Shown here: positions 40,058 to 48,878 of the stretch, one piece after another | Position numbering within the stretch: the first letter of the stretch is position 1 | How the letters are laid out: each line of letters begins with the position of its first letter | Origin: VRUE01 sp035693025 | GTDB taxonomy: Bacteria; Actinomycetota; Thermoleophilia; Solirubrobacterales; 70-9 | Direction of reading: 5' to 3' | NCBI GenBank assembly: GCA_035693025.1 | Contig: DASSHI010000021.1 | Coordinates: 8,306 to 72,305, forward strand | Length of the DNA stretch: 64,000 nt | Program-made: the position numbers and the translations under genes | The notes under the pieces: generated by a model | What the model saw: the letters and a program-made list of their open reading frames with translations, nothing else | Told to the model about the DNA's origin: nothing | Databases searched by the model: none

Positions 40058-41853
40058 AGCGCCTCGATCTCCGCCTCGTATTTGCGCTCGATCGGCTTGC
40101 GCTTCAGCTTCATCGTCGGGGTCAGCTCGTCGCCGCCGGGGGCCCAGTCGGTGGGCAGGATCGCGAACTTCTTGATCTGCTCGACCCGGGCCAGGCGCTG
40201 GTTCGCGGCCTCGACCGCGGCGCTCAGCTCGGCCCGCAGCGCCTCGTTCTCGGCCAGCGCCGCCAGCGAAGTCTCCTCGATTCCCTTGCCCTGAGCCCAG
40301 ACGGGGGCGAAGTCGGCGTCGAGGACGATCAGGGCGACGTTGTAGCGGCGAGCGTCCCCGATCGCGGCAACCTGGCCGATCAGCGGGCTGGCCGCCTTCA
40401 GCGTCGACTCGATCGAGGCCGGCGACATGTTCTTGCCGGCCGCGTTGATGATCAGCTCCTTCTTGCGGTCGACGATGCGCAGGTAGCCGTCCTCGTCGAG
40501 CTCGCCGATGTCGCCGGTGTGCAGCCAACCGTCGGCGTCGATCGTCTCGGCCGTCCTCTCCGGCATGTTGCGGTAGCCGGGCATGTTGGCGTCGCCGCGG
40601 ACCAGCACCTCGCCATCGTCGGCGAGCTTCAGCTCGACCCCGGGAACCGGCGGCCCGACCGTGCCCAGCTTGATCCGTTCCGGCGGGTTGCAGGTGGCGA
40701 CGCCGCAGGTCTCCGACATGCCCCAGAGCTCGCCGACTGGGATCCCGATCGCATGGAAGAACTCGAGCACCTCGACCGGCGTCGGCGCGGCGCCGACGCT
40801 GACCGCGACGGCCTCGTCGAGACCGAGCTGTGCCCGCAGGGCGGCGAACATGCTCTCGTCGGCCGCGGCGGCTGCCGAGAGCATGTCATCGGGCACCGCC
40901 TCCCCCCTCTGCTCCAACCGCACCTTCTCGAGGGCGGCGTCGAGCCCGCGCTCGACCGGTTCGCGCTGCTCGTCGGGCAGGCCGGCGAGCATCGCCTCGA
41001 GCCCAGCTTTCAGTTTCTCCCAGACGCGCGGCACGGCGAAGAACCAGGTCGGCCGCGCCTGCGAGAGGAATTGGACGATCTCGCGCGGGTCGGGACAGAT
41101 GTGGATCTCCAACCCCTTGACCACCGGCAGGTAGTAGTTAGCCCCCCGCTCGGCGATGTGGGCGGCGGGCAGCCACGAGATCACCCGGCCGCCGTGCTCG
41201 GGGAAGGGGATGAGGTCGTCGACCGAGGCGACAAGGGTGAGCAGGTTTCGGTGGGTCAGCTGGACGCCCTTCGGCGGCCCGGTCGTGCCCGAGGTGTAGA
41301 TCAGCGTCAGCAGGTCGTCGGGGCCGACCGCATCAGCCGAGACGGCCGGGTCGAAACCGGGATCGCGCGCTTCGAGCTCCGCCAGCGTCTCGCCGCCGTC
41401 TTCGCCGTCGAGGAGGACCAGGTGCTCGAGCGCCGGCAGATCCGCGTGGGCACGCTGGAAGGGCTCGAGAAATCCGGCCTCGACGATCGCGACCCTGGCT
41501 TCCGCGTCGCCGACCACGTAGGCGATCTGCTCGGGTGACGAGGTCTGGTAGATCGAGAAGGGGACGGCGCCAAGCGCAACGGCTGCGAGGTCGCAGGCGA
41601 CGAACTCGGCCCGGTTGGAGAGCATCAGCGCGACCGTGTCCCCCTTGCCGACGCCGAGCGCCGCCAGGCCGCCGGCGATCCGCCTCACTCTGGCGCTCAG
41701 CTGGCGCCAGCTTTGGACCTCCTCCCCGCTGCGCACCGCGGGGTCGTCGCCGAGCCGCTCGACGGTCGCCAGAAAAGCCGCGTAGAGATTGTCGAACGGA
41801 AGCTCGCGCGCCGGAGCTCCGGACACGTATCTCTCCGCTTGGGAAAGCTCCAT
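40045..41853 (-). CDS. fadD: Long-chain fatty acid-CoA ligase
   Basis: 602 residues, ANL superfamily. AMP-binding motif TLIYTSGTTGPPKG, then GELWGMSET, HTGDIGELDEDGYLRIVDRKKE and a C-terminal PTMKLKRKPIERKY with the catalytic Lys. It activates fatty acids to acyl-CoA through acyl-AMP. The FAAL/FadD subgroup cannot be resolved. The ATG at 41853 is preferred: a TAATGT box 7 bases upstream would be overlapped by the alternative GTG at 41862. Confidence 0.92.
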   Translation of the reverse strand: MELSQAERYVSGAPARELPFDNLYAAFLATVERLGDDPAVRSGEEVQSWRQLSARVRRIAGGLAALGVGKGDTVALMLSNRAEFVACDLAAVALGAVPFSIYQTSSPEQIAYVVGDAEARVAIVEAGFLEPFQRAHADLPALEHLVLLDGEDGGETLAELEARDPGFDPAVSADAVGPDDLLTLIYTSGTTGPPKGVQLTHRNLLTLVASVDDLIPFPEHGGRVISWLPAAHIAERGANYYLPVVKGLEIHICPDPREIVQFLSQARPTWFFAVPRVWEKLKAGLEAMLAGLPDEQREPVERGLDAALEKVRLEQRGEAVPDDMLSAAAAADESMFAALRAQLGLDEAVAVSVGAAPTPVEVLEFFHAIGIPVGELWGMSETCGVATCNPPERIKLGTVGPPVPGVELKLADDGEVLVRGDANMPGYRNMPERTAETIDADGWLHTGDIGELDEDGYLRIVDRKKELIINAAGKNMSPASIESTLKAASPLIGQVAAIGDARRYNVALIVLDADFAPVWAQGKGIEETSLAALAENEALRAELSAAVEAANQRLARVEQIKKFAILPTDWAPGGDELTPTMKLKRKPIERKYEAEIEALYEG

Positions 41854-41860
41854 CGGACCC

Positions 41861-41866
41861 ACATTA
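41861..41866 (-). promoter_or_regulatory. Candidate -10 box of fadD
   Basis: TAATGT on the minus strand, 7 bases before the ATG at 41853. Confidence 0.4.
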
Positions 41867-41886
41867 GCCGCCGCGCGGGGCGGCTG

Positions 41887-42981
41887 CTAGCGGACGTTGA
41901 ACCCTTCGCCGGTGATCCGGCCGATGTCGTTGCTGAGGCCGAGGAAGGCAAGCATGATCACGAGCACGAAGCCGACCGCGCCGGCCCGTTCCATCGTGCG
42001 GAAGGCGACCGGCTTGCCTCGCGCCTTCTCGACCAGGCTCCAGAAGATGTGGCCGCCGTCGAGCGGCAGGAATGGGAAGAGGTTGATCAGGCCGAGCGAG
42101 AGGCTGACCAGCGCGAGCAGGATCAGCGCCTCGGTGGCGCCGAACTTGTCGATCGTTTCGTGCGCGACGTCGCTGACGCCGACGACGCCGGAGACTTCCT
42201 TGCGATGCTTTTCGTTGAGCAGGTTCGCGAAGACGGTCGCCGTGCCGCTGGTCACTTTCCACATCGCCCCGAGGGCTTCTTCGGTCGCCCCCCCGACCCC
42301 GTATTCGGCCGGCGCCGTGCCGTAGCCGAAGCCGATCCGCGTGTGGCCGAGGGCGGCTTCGTATTCCGGGCGCACGAAAATCGTCCGCAGCGAGCCGTTT
42401 CGCCGTACGGTTATCGACACAGGCGTGGCTGCCCGGCAGCCTTCCGTCTGCTTGCCGACGCACTTGTGCGACGAGACCTGGCCGATGAACCTTTCGAGCC
42501 GGGCTTCGACGCTGAGGCCCGGATAGCGCCTGCCGTCGATCGCAACGATTTCGTCGCCTTCCTTTAGATGCGACGCGGCCGGCGACTTGGGCACGATTTC
42601 CCCCACGGTCTGGGTCGTCTTCTGGCCGCTGAAGAGGAAGACGAGGAAGAGGATCGCGAAGGCGAGGCCGATGTTGACCGCCGGGCCGGCGCCGATCACG
42701 ACGATCCGCTTCCAGACCGGCTGTTCGTAGTAGCCGCGGTGCTCTTCCCCGGCCGGCAGCTCGTCGTCGGGGCTCATCCCGCTGATCTTCACGTAGCCAC
42801 CGAGCGGCAGCGATTTAACCCCGTACTCGGTCTCGCCCCGCTTGACCGAGAAGAGCGTCGGGCCGAAGAAGAGGAAGAAGCGCTCGACCCGCATCCCCGT
42901 CGCCTTGGCGGCGAAGAAGTGGCCGGCCTCGTGCAGGATGATCAGCGCCGAGAAGCCGAGGAAGACGTAGACCCAGCTCAT
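41887..42981 (-). CDS. rseP: Site-2 protease, RseP/Rip1 family
   Basis: 364 residues. Intramembrane zinc metalloprotease: HEAGH in the first helix, one PDZ domain in the middle (DEIVAIDGRRYPGLS) and the third zinc ligand in FPFLPLDGGH. These enzymes release membrane-held regulators such as anti-sigma factors. The ATG overlaps the dxr stop (ATGA), as in the common dxr-rseP arrangement. Confidence 0.94.
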   Translation of the reverse strand: MSWVYVFLGFSALIILHEAGHFFAAKATGMRVERFFLFFGPTLFSVKRGETEYGVKSLPLGGYVKISGMSPDDELPAGEEHRGYYEQPVWKRIVVIGAGPAVNIGLAFAILFLVFLFSGQKTTQTVGEIVPKSPAASHLKEGDEIVAIDGRRYPGLSVEARLERFIGQVSSHKCVGKQTEGCRAATPVSITVRRNGSLRTIFVRPEYEAALGHTRIGFGYGTAPAEYGVGGATEEALGAMWKVTSGTATVFANLLNEKHRKEVSGVVGVSDVAHETIDKFGATEALILLALVSLSLGLINLFPFLPLDGGHIFWSLVEKARGKPVAFRTMERAGAVGFVLVIMLAFLGLSNDIGRITGEGFNVR

Positions 42982-44123
42982 ACCTTCGCCAACCCCCCGA
43001 CCTGTTCTTCGGTGCGGCGGCGGGCCTCGGCGTCGGTGGCGAAGAGGTCGTCGAAGTGGGTTACGGGCGCCGCCGGCATCTGCTCCAGGACGGTCTCGAT
43101 CGCAGCGGCGATCGCGGTGAACTCGATCCGTCCCGCGAGGAAGGCGGCGACCGCGACCTCATCGGCGGCGTTGAGCACGCAGGGCGCCGTGCCCCCCGCC
43201 CTTCCCGCCGCGAGCGCCAGGCGCAGACAGGCGAACGTCTGCGGATCGGGCTGCTCGAAGCTCAGCTCTCCGACCGACGTCAGGTCGAGCCGCGGCACGT
43301 CGACGTCGGCGCGCTCGGGGAAGTGCAGCGCGTAGGAGATCGGCACCCTCATATCCGGGTAGCCGAGGTGGGCCAGCGTGGCGCCGTCGTTGAGGTCGAT
43401 CAGCGAGTGGACGATCGACTGCGGGTGGACGACGACCGCGATCCGCTCGTACGGCACGGCAAAGAGGTGGTGCGCCTCGATCGCCTCGAAGCCCTTGTTC
43501 ATCAACGTCGCCGAGTCGATCGTGATCCGGCCTCCCATCCTCCACGTCGGGTGCGCGAGCGCATCCTCGACGCTGACCCCGGAGAGATCGCTGCGACCGC
43601 GGAAGGGGCCGCCCGAGGCGGTCAGGACCAGCCTCTCCACCGTCCCCGGCTGCTCGCGGCCGATCAACTGGAACAGCGCCGAGTGCTCGGAGTCCACCGG
43701 CAGCAGCCGCGTCCCGGTCGCTTCGGCCAGCGCAGTGGTCAGCTCCCCGCCGATTACGAGGCTCTCCTTGTTGGCGAGCGCGACGTCGACTCCTGCTCCC
43801 AGAGCGGCGACGGTCGGGCCAAGGCCGGCGGCGCCGACCATCCCGTTGAGGACGAGGTCGGGCTGCGCCGCGGCGATCAGCTCGCGCACGCCCTGCTCGC
43901 CGCTCAGCACCCGCCCGTCCCAAGCCGAGCGCGCTCGCGCCGCGGCGCTCTCGTCGGCGAGCGCGACGGTCGGCACGCCATGCCGACGAGCCTGCTCGAG
44001 CAGCGTTTCCCAGCTCGAGCCGGCGGCGAGGCCGGCAACCTGCAGCTCCTCTGAAGCGGCGACGATCTCCAGCGCCTGGACGCCGATCGAGCCGCTGCTG
44101 CCGAGAATGACCAGCTTCTTCAT
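42978..44123 (-). CDS. dxr: 1-deoxy-D-xylulose 5-phosphate reductoisomerase
   Basis: 381 residues. NADPH-binding GSSGSIG at the N-terminus, ANKES, PVDSEHSA, TASGGPFRG, and metal/substrate segment HPTWRMGGRITIDSATLMNKG. Commits carbon to the MEP pathway (target of fosmidomycin). The ATG at 44123 starts MKKLVILGSSGSIG, and a TACACT box lies 7 bases upstream. Confidence 0.96.
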   Translation of the reverse strand: MKKLVILGSSGSIGVQALEIVAASEELQVAGLAAGSSWETLLEQARRHGVPTVALADESAAARARSAWDGRVLSGEQGVRELIAAAQPDLVLNGMVGAAGLGPTVAALGAGVDVALANKESLVIGGELTTALAEATGTRLLPVDSEHSALFQLIGREQPGTVERLVLTASGGPFRGRSDLSGVSVEDALAHPTWRMGGRITIDSATLMNKGFEAIEAHHLFAVPYERIAVVVHPQSIVHSLIDLNDGATLAHLGYPDMRVPISYALHFPERADVDVPRLDLTSVGELSFEQPDPQTFACLRLALAAGRAGGTAPCVLNAADEVAVAAFLAGRIEFTAIAAAIETVLEQMPAAPVTHFDDLFATDAEARRRTEEQVGGLAKV

Positions 44124-44130
44124 TTGAGGG

Positions 44131-44136
44131 AGTGTA
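44131..44136 (-). promoter_or_regulatory. Candidate -10 box of dxr
   Basis: TACACT on the minus strand, 7 bases before the ATG, in the 19-base gap after cdsA. Confidence 0.4.
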
Positions 44137-44142
44137 GGTACC

Positions 44143-45036
44143 TCAATAGACCAGCTGGACGGCGAGGTAGTAGCCGACGACGACCGTGAAGAAGACGGCA
44201 TCGAGGCGATCGAGCAGGCCGCCGTGCGGCCCGAAGAGCCTGCCGGTGTCCTTCTTGCCCAGATCGCGCTTGACCATCGAGGCGAAGAGGTCGCCGATCG
44301 GGCCGACCGCGGCGACCGCGGCGCCGATGATCAGGGCGTCCGCGCCGGAGAGCCAGTTCTGGTACAGGCCGGCGAACCAGAAGGCCATCGTGCCGATCAG
44401 GAAGCCGCCGACGAGGCCCTCGATCGTCTTGTTCGGCGAGAGGTCGGGGGCGATCCGGTGCGAGCCGAACATGCGCCCGGTCGCGTAGGCGCCGGTGTCG
44501 GTGGCGAAGGTGCCGACGAGAACGTCGATCAGCAGCGCCGCGCCGTGGTTCGGCAGGTCGCGGAGGAACACCGCGTGGACCAAGGGGAGGCCTATCCAGG
44601 CGGCGCCGAGCACGGTGACGGCCATCGAGACGACGACGCCCTCACGCGGCCGCATCCGCGCCCCGAAGAAGAAGAGCAGCGCGAACGAGGCGGTGGCGAG
44701 GAGCAGCACGTTGAAGGCGCTGCCGAAGTAGGCGGCGGCGATCATCGCCGTGACCGCGATGTAGGCCGCGGACTGCAGCGGCCGCTGCTTGGCGGTCATC
44801 AGGAAGTACTCGCGCAGGCAGAGGATCCCGATCCCCAGCATCGCCGCCGCGAAGACGATGCCGCCGGCGACGACGATCGCGATCGCGAAGACGATCCAGG
44901 GGATCGAGACGAGGATCCGTCTCGCCGTCTCGCCGCCGAGCAGGTTGCGCCTGCGCCGCCGCGGCTCGCGCGGCGGACGCTCGCGCGGCGGCGGGTCTTC
45001 CTCGAACATCTCCTCGTCGAAGAGGTCCTGCACCAT
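44143..45036 (-). CDS. cdsA: Phosphatidate cytidylyltransferase
   Basis: 297 residues, about eight membrane helices after an Arg-rich cytosolic N-terminus. C-terminal CDS signature: SPNKTIEGLVGGF, GDLFASMVKRDLGKKD and PHGGLLDRLDAV. Makes CDP-diacylglycerol, the precursor used by the PgsA-like enzyme at 33725-34378. The ATG shares one base with the uppS stop (TGATG). Confidence 0.93.
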   Translation of the reverse strand: MVQDLFDEEMFEEDPPPRERPPREPRRRRRNLLGGETARRILVSIPWIVFAIAIVVAGGIVFAAAMLGIGILCLREYFLMTAKQRPLQSAAYIAVTAMIAAAYFGSAFNVLLLATASFALLFFFGARMRPREGVVVSMAVTVLGAAWIGLPLVHAVFLRDLPNHGAALLIDVLVGTFATDTGAYATGRMFGSHRIAPDLSPNKTIEGLVGGFLIGTMAFWFAGLYQNWLSGADALIIGAAVAAVGPIGDLFASMVKRDLGKKDTGRLFGPHGGLLDRLDAVFFTVVVGYYLAVQLVY

Positions 45037-45707
45037 CAGCCCCGCCCCCCGAAACGCCGCTTGCGGGCCTCGAACTCGGCCAGCGTGGCCTCGAAGGCGG
45101 CGCGGTCGAAGTCCGGCCAGAGCTCCTCGCGGAAGACGAGCTCGGAGTAGGCGCACTGCCAGAGCAGGTAATTGGAGACGCGCTGCTCGCCGCTGGTGCG
45201 GATCAACAGGTCCGGGTCGTGCATCTCGGGCGCGTAGAGGCCTTGGCTGAATTGCTCCTCGGAGTCACCTTCGAAGCTTCGCGCTGCGTCGACGATCTCC
45301 GCCCGGCCGCCGTAGTTGAATGCGACGAAGAGCGTGATCCGTTCGTTCGCCGCGGTCTCCCCTTCCGCCCACTCCATCTTCTCGACCAGCTCGCCGGCGA
45401 CGCCCTCTCGCCGGCCGATGAAGCGCATGCGCACCCCTTCGGCGTCCAGCTCGGGAGTTTCGGCGTCGATCCGCTCTCCGAACATCCGCATCAGCGCACC
45501 GACCTCCTCGGCCGGCCGTGCCCAGTTCTCGGTCGAGAAGGAGAACACGGTCAGCTCCTCGATCCCCAGCTCGACCGCATCGCGCAGTCGGGCCTTGACG
45601 ACGTCGGCGCCGGCCCGATGGCCCTCGGCGACGGAGAGGCCGCGCTGCTGGGCCCAGCGCCCGTTGCCGTCGGTGATGATCGCTACGTACCGCGCGGAGG
45701 CGCTCAC
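45036..45707 (-). CDS. uppS: Undecaprenyl diphosphate synthase (cis-prenyltransferase)
   Basis: 223 residues. ITDGNGRWA (diphosphate-binding Asp), VFSFSTENW, FNYGGRAE and RTSGEQRVSNYLLWQ are the family blocks. Makes the C50-55 polyprenyl carrier for peptidoglycan precursors. The usual Met before DGNGRWA is Thr. GTG start overlaps the frr stop (GTGA). Confidence 0.95.
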   Translation of the reverse strand: MSASARYVAIITDGNGRWAQQRGLSVAEGHRAGADVVKARLRDAVELGIEELTVFSFSTENWARPAEEVGALMRMFGERIDAETPELDAEGVRMRFIGRREGVAGELVEKMEWAEGETAANERITLFVAFNYGGRAEIVDAARSFEGDSEEQFSQGLYAPEMHDPDLLIRTSGEQRVSNYLLWQCAYSELVFREELWPDFDRAAFEATLAEFEARKRRFGGRG

Positions 45708-46267
45708 ACCTCGAGGATCTCTTGTTCCTTGCCCTCCAGCAGCGAATCGATCTCGGCGATCGCCTCGTCGGTCTGCTTCTGCAGGGCCGCCTCGGCGCGG
45801 CGCTCGTCGTCCTCGCCCGCTTCGCCCTCTTTCTTGAGGTCGCGCAGGTCGCTCATCGTGTCGCGGCGGATGTTGCGGATCGCGATTCGGCCGTCCTCGG
45901 CGACGCCGTGCACGACCTTGACCATCTCGCGCCGGCGCTCCTCGGTCAGCTCGGGGATCTGCAGGCGGATCACGTTGCCGTCGTTGCTGGGAGTCAGGCC
46001 GACGTCGGACTCCTGGATCGCTTTCTCGATCTCGCCGATCGAGCCCTTGTCGAAGGGGGTGACGGTGAGCAGCCTGGCGTCGGAGGTGGCGATGTTGGCG
46101 AGCTGCTTGAGGGGCGTCTGCGAGCCGTAGTAGTCGACCGAGATGCGGTCGAGCAGGTGCGGCGAGGCGCGTCCGGTGCGCACCGTGGCAAGCTCGCCAC
46201 GGCTCGACTCGACCGATTTCTGCATGCGGTCCTCGGCGTCCTTGAGCAGCTCGTCGATCAGCTCCAC
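45704..46267 (-). CDS. frr: Ribosome recycling factor
   Basis: 187 residues, three-helix bundle plus beta domain. Family blocks TVRTGRASPHLLDRI, DYYGSQTPLKQLANI, PLTEERR-like PELTEERRREMVKVV and the NIRRD segment are clear. Splits the post-termination ribosome with EF-G. GTG start preceded by AGAGGA. Confidence 0.96.
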   Translation of the reverse strand: MELIDELLKDAEDRMQKSVESSRGELATVRTGRASPHLLDRISVDYYGSQTPLKQLANIATSDARLLTVTPFDKGSIGEIEKAIQESDVGLTPSNDGNVIRLQIPELTEERRREMVKVVHGVAEDGRIAIRNIRRDTMSDLRDLKKEGEAGEDDERRAEAALQKQTDEAIAEIDSLLEGKEQEILEV

Positions 46268-46286
46268 TGGGGTCCTCTCTGCGGTC

Positions 46287-47021
46287 TCAGGCGGGCGCGC
46301 CGGCTACCAGCGTGCCCACTCTCTCGCCGCTGACGATCCTATCTATGTTCGTCTCGTCGCCCATGTTGAAGACGTAGATCGGCAGGTCGTTGTCCATGCA
46401 GAGCGAGAGCGCGGTCGAATCCATCACCTTGAGCCCCCGCTCGATCGCCTCGCGGTGGCCGATTTCGGGGATGAACTTTGCGTCGGGGTTGGTCGCCGGG
46501 TCGGAGTCGTAGACGCCCTCGACCCCGTTCTTGGCCATCAGGATCGTCTCGGCGTGGATCTCCAGGGCGCGCAGCGCCGCCGCCGTATCGGTGGTGAAGA
46601 ACGGGTTGCCGGTGCCGGCCGCGAAGATCACCACGCGGCCCTTCTCCAGGTGGCGCATGGCGCGGCGGCGGATGTAGGGCTCGGCGACCTCCTTGACGTC
46701 GATCGCCGACATCACCCGGGTGTGCTCGCCGATCTTCTCCAGCGCGTCCTGCAGGGTGAGCGCGTTGAGCACCGTCGCCAGCATCCCCATGTAATCGCCG
46801 GTGGCGCGATCCATGCCGTCGGCGGCTCCGCGCAGGCCGCGATAGATGTTGCCCGCGCCGACGACGATCGCCACCTCGACCCCGCGTGCGCGGACGGCAG
46901 CGACCTGGCGGGCGATCCGCTCGACCTCGGCGGCGTCGGTGCCGTGCTCGAGCCCCCCCATCAGCGCCTCCCCGGAGAGCTTCAGGAGGATGCGACCGAA
47001 CTCGGGATCGGGCTGCGTCAA
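46287..47021 (-). CDS. pyrH: UMP kinase
   Basis: 244 residues, hexameric amino-acid-kinase fold. RILLKLSGEAL, VVGAGNIYRG, AAGTGNPFFTTDTAAALRA and VYDSDPATNPDA are diagnostic. Phosphorylates UMP to UDP. The start is TTG, overlapping the tsf stop (TTGA). Confidence 0.96.
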   Translation of the reverse strand: MTQPDPEFGRILLKLSGEALMGGLEHGTDAAEVERIARQVAAVRARGVEVAIVVGAGNIYRGLRGAADGMDRATGDYMGMLATVLNALTLQDALEKIGEHTRVMSAIDVKEVAEPYIRRRAMRHLEKGRVVIFAAGTGNPFFTTDTAAALRALEIHAETILMAKNGVEGVYDSDPATNPDAKFIPEIGHREAIERGLKVMDSTALSLCMDNDLPIYVFNMGDETNIDRIVSGERVGTLVAGAPA

Positions 47022-47626
47022 TCGCCCTCGCCGACGCGGAAGTAGGCGAAGCGCGCGACGCGGATGTTCTCACCGGTCTTCGCGGCCATCTCCTGGCGCA
47101 GCTCCTCGATCGACTTGGAGTCGTGCTTGTCGGCGTTGACATGAGCCTGGTCGAGCAGCGCCACTTCCTTGCCCCACTTGGCGAGCTGGCCTTCGACGAT
47201 CTTCTCGACCACGTTGTCCGGTTTGCCGTCCTCGCGCGCCTTCTCTTCGAAGACGCGCTTCTCGGCTTCGCGCTCCTCGGCCGGGATCTCGTCGGAGGAG
47301 ACGAACTTCGGCGCCGTCGCGGCGACGTGCAGGGCGACCTCGTAGGCAAAGGCCCTGAAGTCCTCGTTGCGGGCGACGAAGTCGGTCTCGCACTGGACTT
47401 CGACCATCGCCCCGACCTTGTCGTTGGCGTGGATATAGGAGGCGACGACCCCCTCGCTGGTCCCCCGCCCCTCGCGCTTGGCGGCCGAGGCCTGCCCCTT
47501 GACCCGCAAGATCTCTATCGCCCGATCGACGTCCCCCTCAGACTCCGAGAGCGCCGCTTTGCAATCCATCATCGCGGCCCCAGTCCGATCCCGCAGAGCC
47601 TTCACATCCGCAGCAGTAACGCTCAT
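47018..47626 (-). CDS. tsf: Elongation factor Ts
   Basis: 202 residues. N-terminal UBA-like VKALRDRTGAAMMDCKAALSE, then VEVQCETDFVARNEDF and a compact core; shorter than the E. coli protein, as in many actinobacteria and thermophiles. Nucleotide exchange factor for EF-Tu. The ATG overlaps the rpsB stop (ATGA). Confidence 0.96.
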   Translation of the reverse strand: MSVTAADVKALRDRTGAAMMDCKAALSESEGDVDRAIEILRVKGQASAAKREGRGTSEGVVASYIHANDKVGAMVEVQCETDFVARNEDFRAFAYEVALHVAATAPKFVSSDEIPAEEREAEKRVFEEKAREDGKPDNVVEKIVEGQLAKWGKEVALLDQAHVNADKHDSKSIEELRQEMAAKTGENIRVARFAYFRVGEGD

Positions 47627-48744
47627 TTCGCCCCCTCCTCCCCCGCAGCGGGCGCTTTCTCAGCGGCGGCGGGCTCAGCCGGAGACTGCGTCTGCGCCCC
47701 CTCGGCCGCTTGGGCTTTCGCCGAATCGGCCGGGGCCTGCTCTTTAGCCGCCCCTCCCGCGGGTGGCGGCGTAGGGGGAACCGTCCCCGAGGACGCTTTA
47801 GCGACCGCAGGGGACGGTGGGTCCCCTGCGTCGACAGGACCCGCGGGTTGCGAGGTCTGTCCTTTAGCGGGAGCCTGAGCGGCCTGAGCCTGTGGCGGTG
47901 CTTCGGCAGCTTTCCTGGCCGCCGCCTCTTCCGCCGCTTTCTTCTCCGCCTCCAGCTTGGCGACCCGCTCTTTCTCTTCCTCCTCGCGCTTCTTCCGCTC
48001 TTCTTCCTCTTTTTTGCGCCGTTCCATCTCCTCGGCGATGCGGCGCTCCTCCTGCACCCGCCAGGCGCCGGCGCCCTCCTCGACCGCGCCGCCGATCGTG
48101 CCGATCACCAGCTGGCAGGAGCGGATCGCGTCGTCGTTGCCGGGGATCACGTAGTCGACCGGCGTCGGGTCGCAGTTGGTGTCGACCAGGCCGATGATCG
48201 GGATCCGCAGGCGCGCCGCCTCGCGCACCGCGATCTCCTCGGTTTTCAGGTCGGTGACGAAGACCGCATCCGGCAGGCGGTCCATGTCGCGCACGCCGCC
48301 GAGGTTGTACTCGAGCTTGGCCAGTTCGGCCTGCATGCCCATCCGCTCCTTGGTCGGCAGCAGGTCGAGTTTGCCCTCCTCCTGCCAGCCGGTCAGCTCG
48401 TGCAGGCGGGAGATCCGCGCCGACATCGTGTTGAAGTTGGTCAGCAACCCACCGAGCCAGCGCTGGTTGACGTAGGGCATCTTGCAGCGTTCGGCCCATT
48501 CCTGAACGGGGCCGCGGGCCTGCTTCTTGGTGCCGACGAAGAGCACCGTGCCGCCGCCGCTGGCGAGCTCGCCGCCGAAGCGGCGCGCGTTCTCCAGCAG
48601 CGCCTCGGTCTGGATCAGGTCGATGATGTGGATCCCGTCCAGCTCGCCGAAGATGTAGCGGCGCATGTTCGGGTTCCAGCGACGGGTCTGATGGCCGAAG
48701 TGGACTCCGGCCTCCAGCAGCTCTTTGAGGCCTGCCTCTGGCAT
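47623..48744 (-). CDS. rpsB: Ribosomal protein uS2 with long C-terminal extension
   Basis: 373 residues. The first 230 or so are normal uS2 (LLEAGVHFGHQTRRWNP, FVGTKKQA, QRWLGGLLTNF, VPVDYVIPGNDDAIRS-like block). An extension of about 140 residues follows: a highly charged, predicted coiled coil rich in E, K and R, then an Ala/Pro/Gln-rich tail that contains repeat Q2. The extension lies on the small-subunit surface near the mRNA exit or bS1 site if the fold is as usual. AAGGAG precedes the ATG at 48744, so unlike many neighbours this gene is leadered. Confidence 0.95.
   Translation of the reverse strand: MPEAGLKELLEAGVHFGHQTRRWNPNMRRYIFGELDGIHIIDLIQTEALLENARRFGGELASGGGTVLFVGTKKQARGPVQEWAERCKMPYVNQRWLGGLLTNFNTMSARISRLHELTGWQEEGKLDLLPTKERMGMQAELAKLEYNLGGVRDMDRLPDAVFVTDLKTEEIAVREAARLRIPIIGLVDTNCDPTPVDYVIPGNDDAIRSCQLVIGTIGGAVEEGAGAWRVQEERRIAEEMERRKKEEEERKKREEEEKERVAKLEAEKKAAEEAAARKAAEAPPQAQAAQAPAKGQTSQPAGPVDAGDPPSPAVAKASSGTVPPTPPPAGGAAKEQAPADSAKAQAAEGAQTQSPAEPAAAEKAPAAGEEGAK
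47756..47847. repeat. Palindromic repeat family Q, copy Q2 (in frame in rpsB tail)
   Basis: 92 bp, closely matching Q1 at 11791-11880. Outer arms CCCGCGGGT/ACCCGCGGG; inner stem ACCGTCCCC/GGGGACGGT. Relative to Q1 a C-G pair became T-A and a G-C pair became C-G, so pairing is kept. Encodes AGDPPxPAVAxASSGxVPPT in frame. Confidence 0.85.
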
Positions 48745-48857
48745 GTGCGAAAAGTCTCCTTGGATTGTGTGAAGCCCCATCGCCCTTGCCCGGGGACTCG
48801 TCCTGAGACGGTCAGGATCCGGGACGGCTACGACGGGGGTCGGTTTAGAACTGGGGA

Positions 48858-48863
48858 ATTGTA
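48858..48863 (-). promoter_or_regulatory. Candidate -10 box of the rpsB operon
   Basis: TACAAT on the minus strand, about 113 bases before the rpsB ATG; the leader would be about 105 bases. No -35 match was clear. The leader may hold a control structure for rpsB-tsf, but I see no known motif. Confidence 0.45.
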
Positions 48864-48878
48864 GAGCGGCACGCCAGG

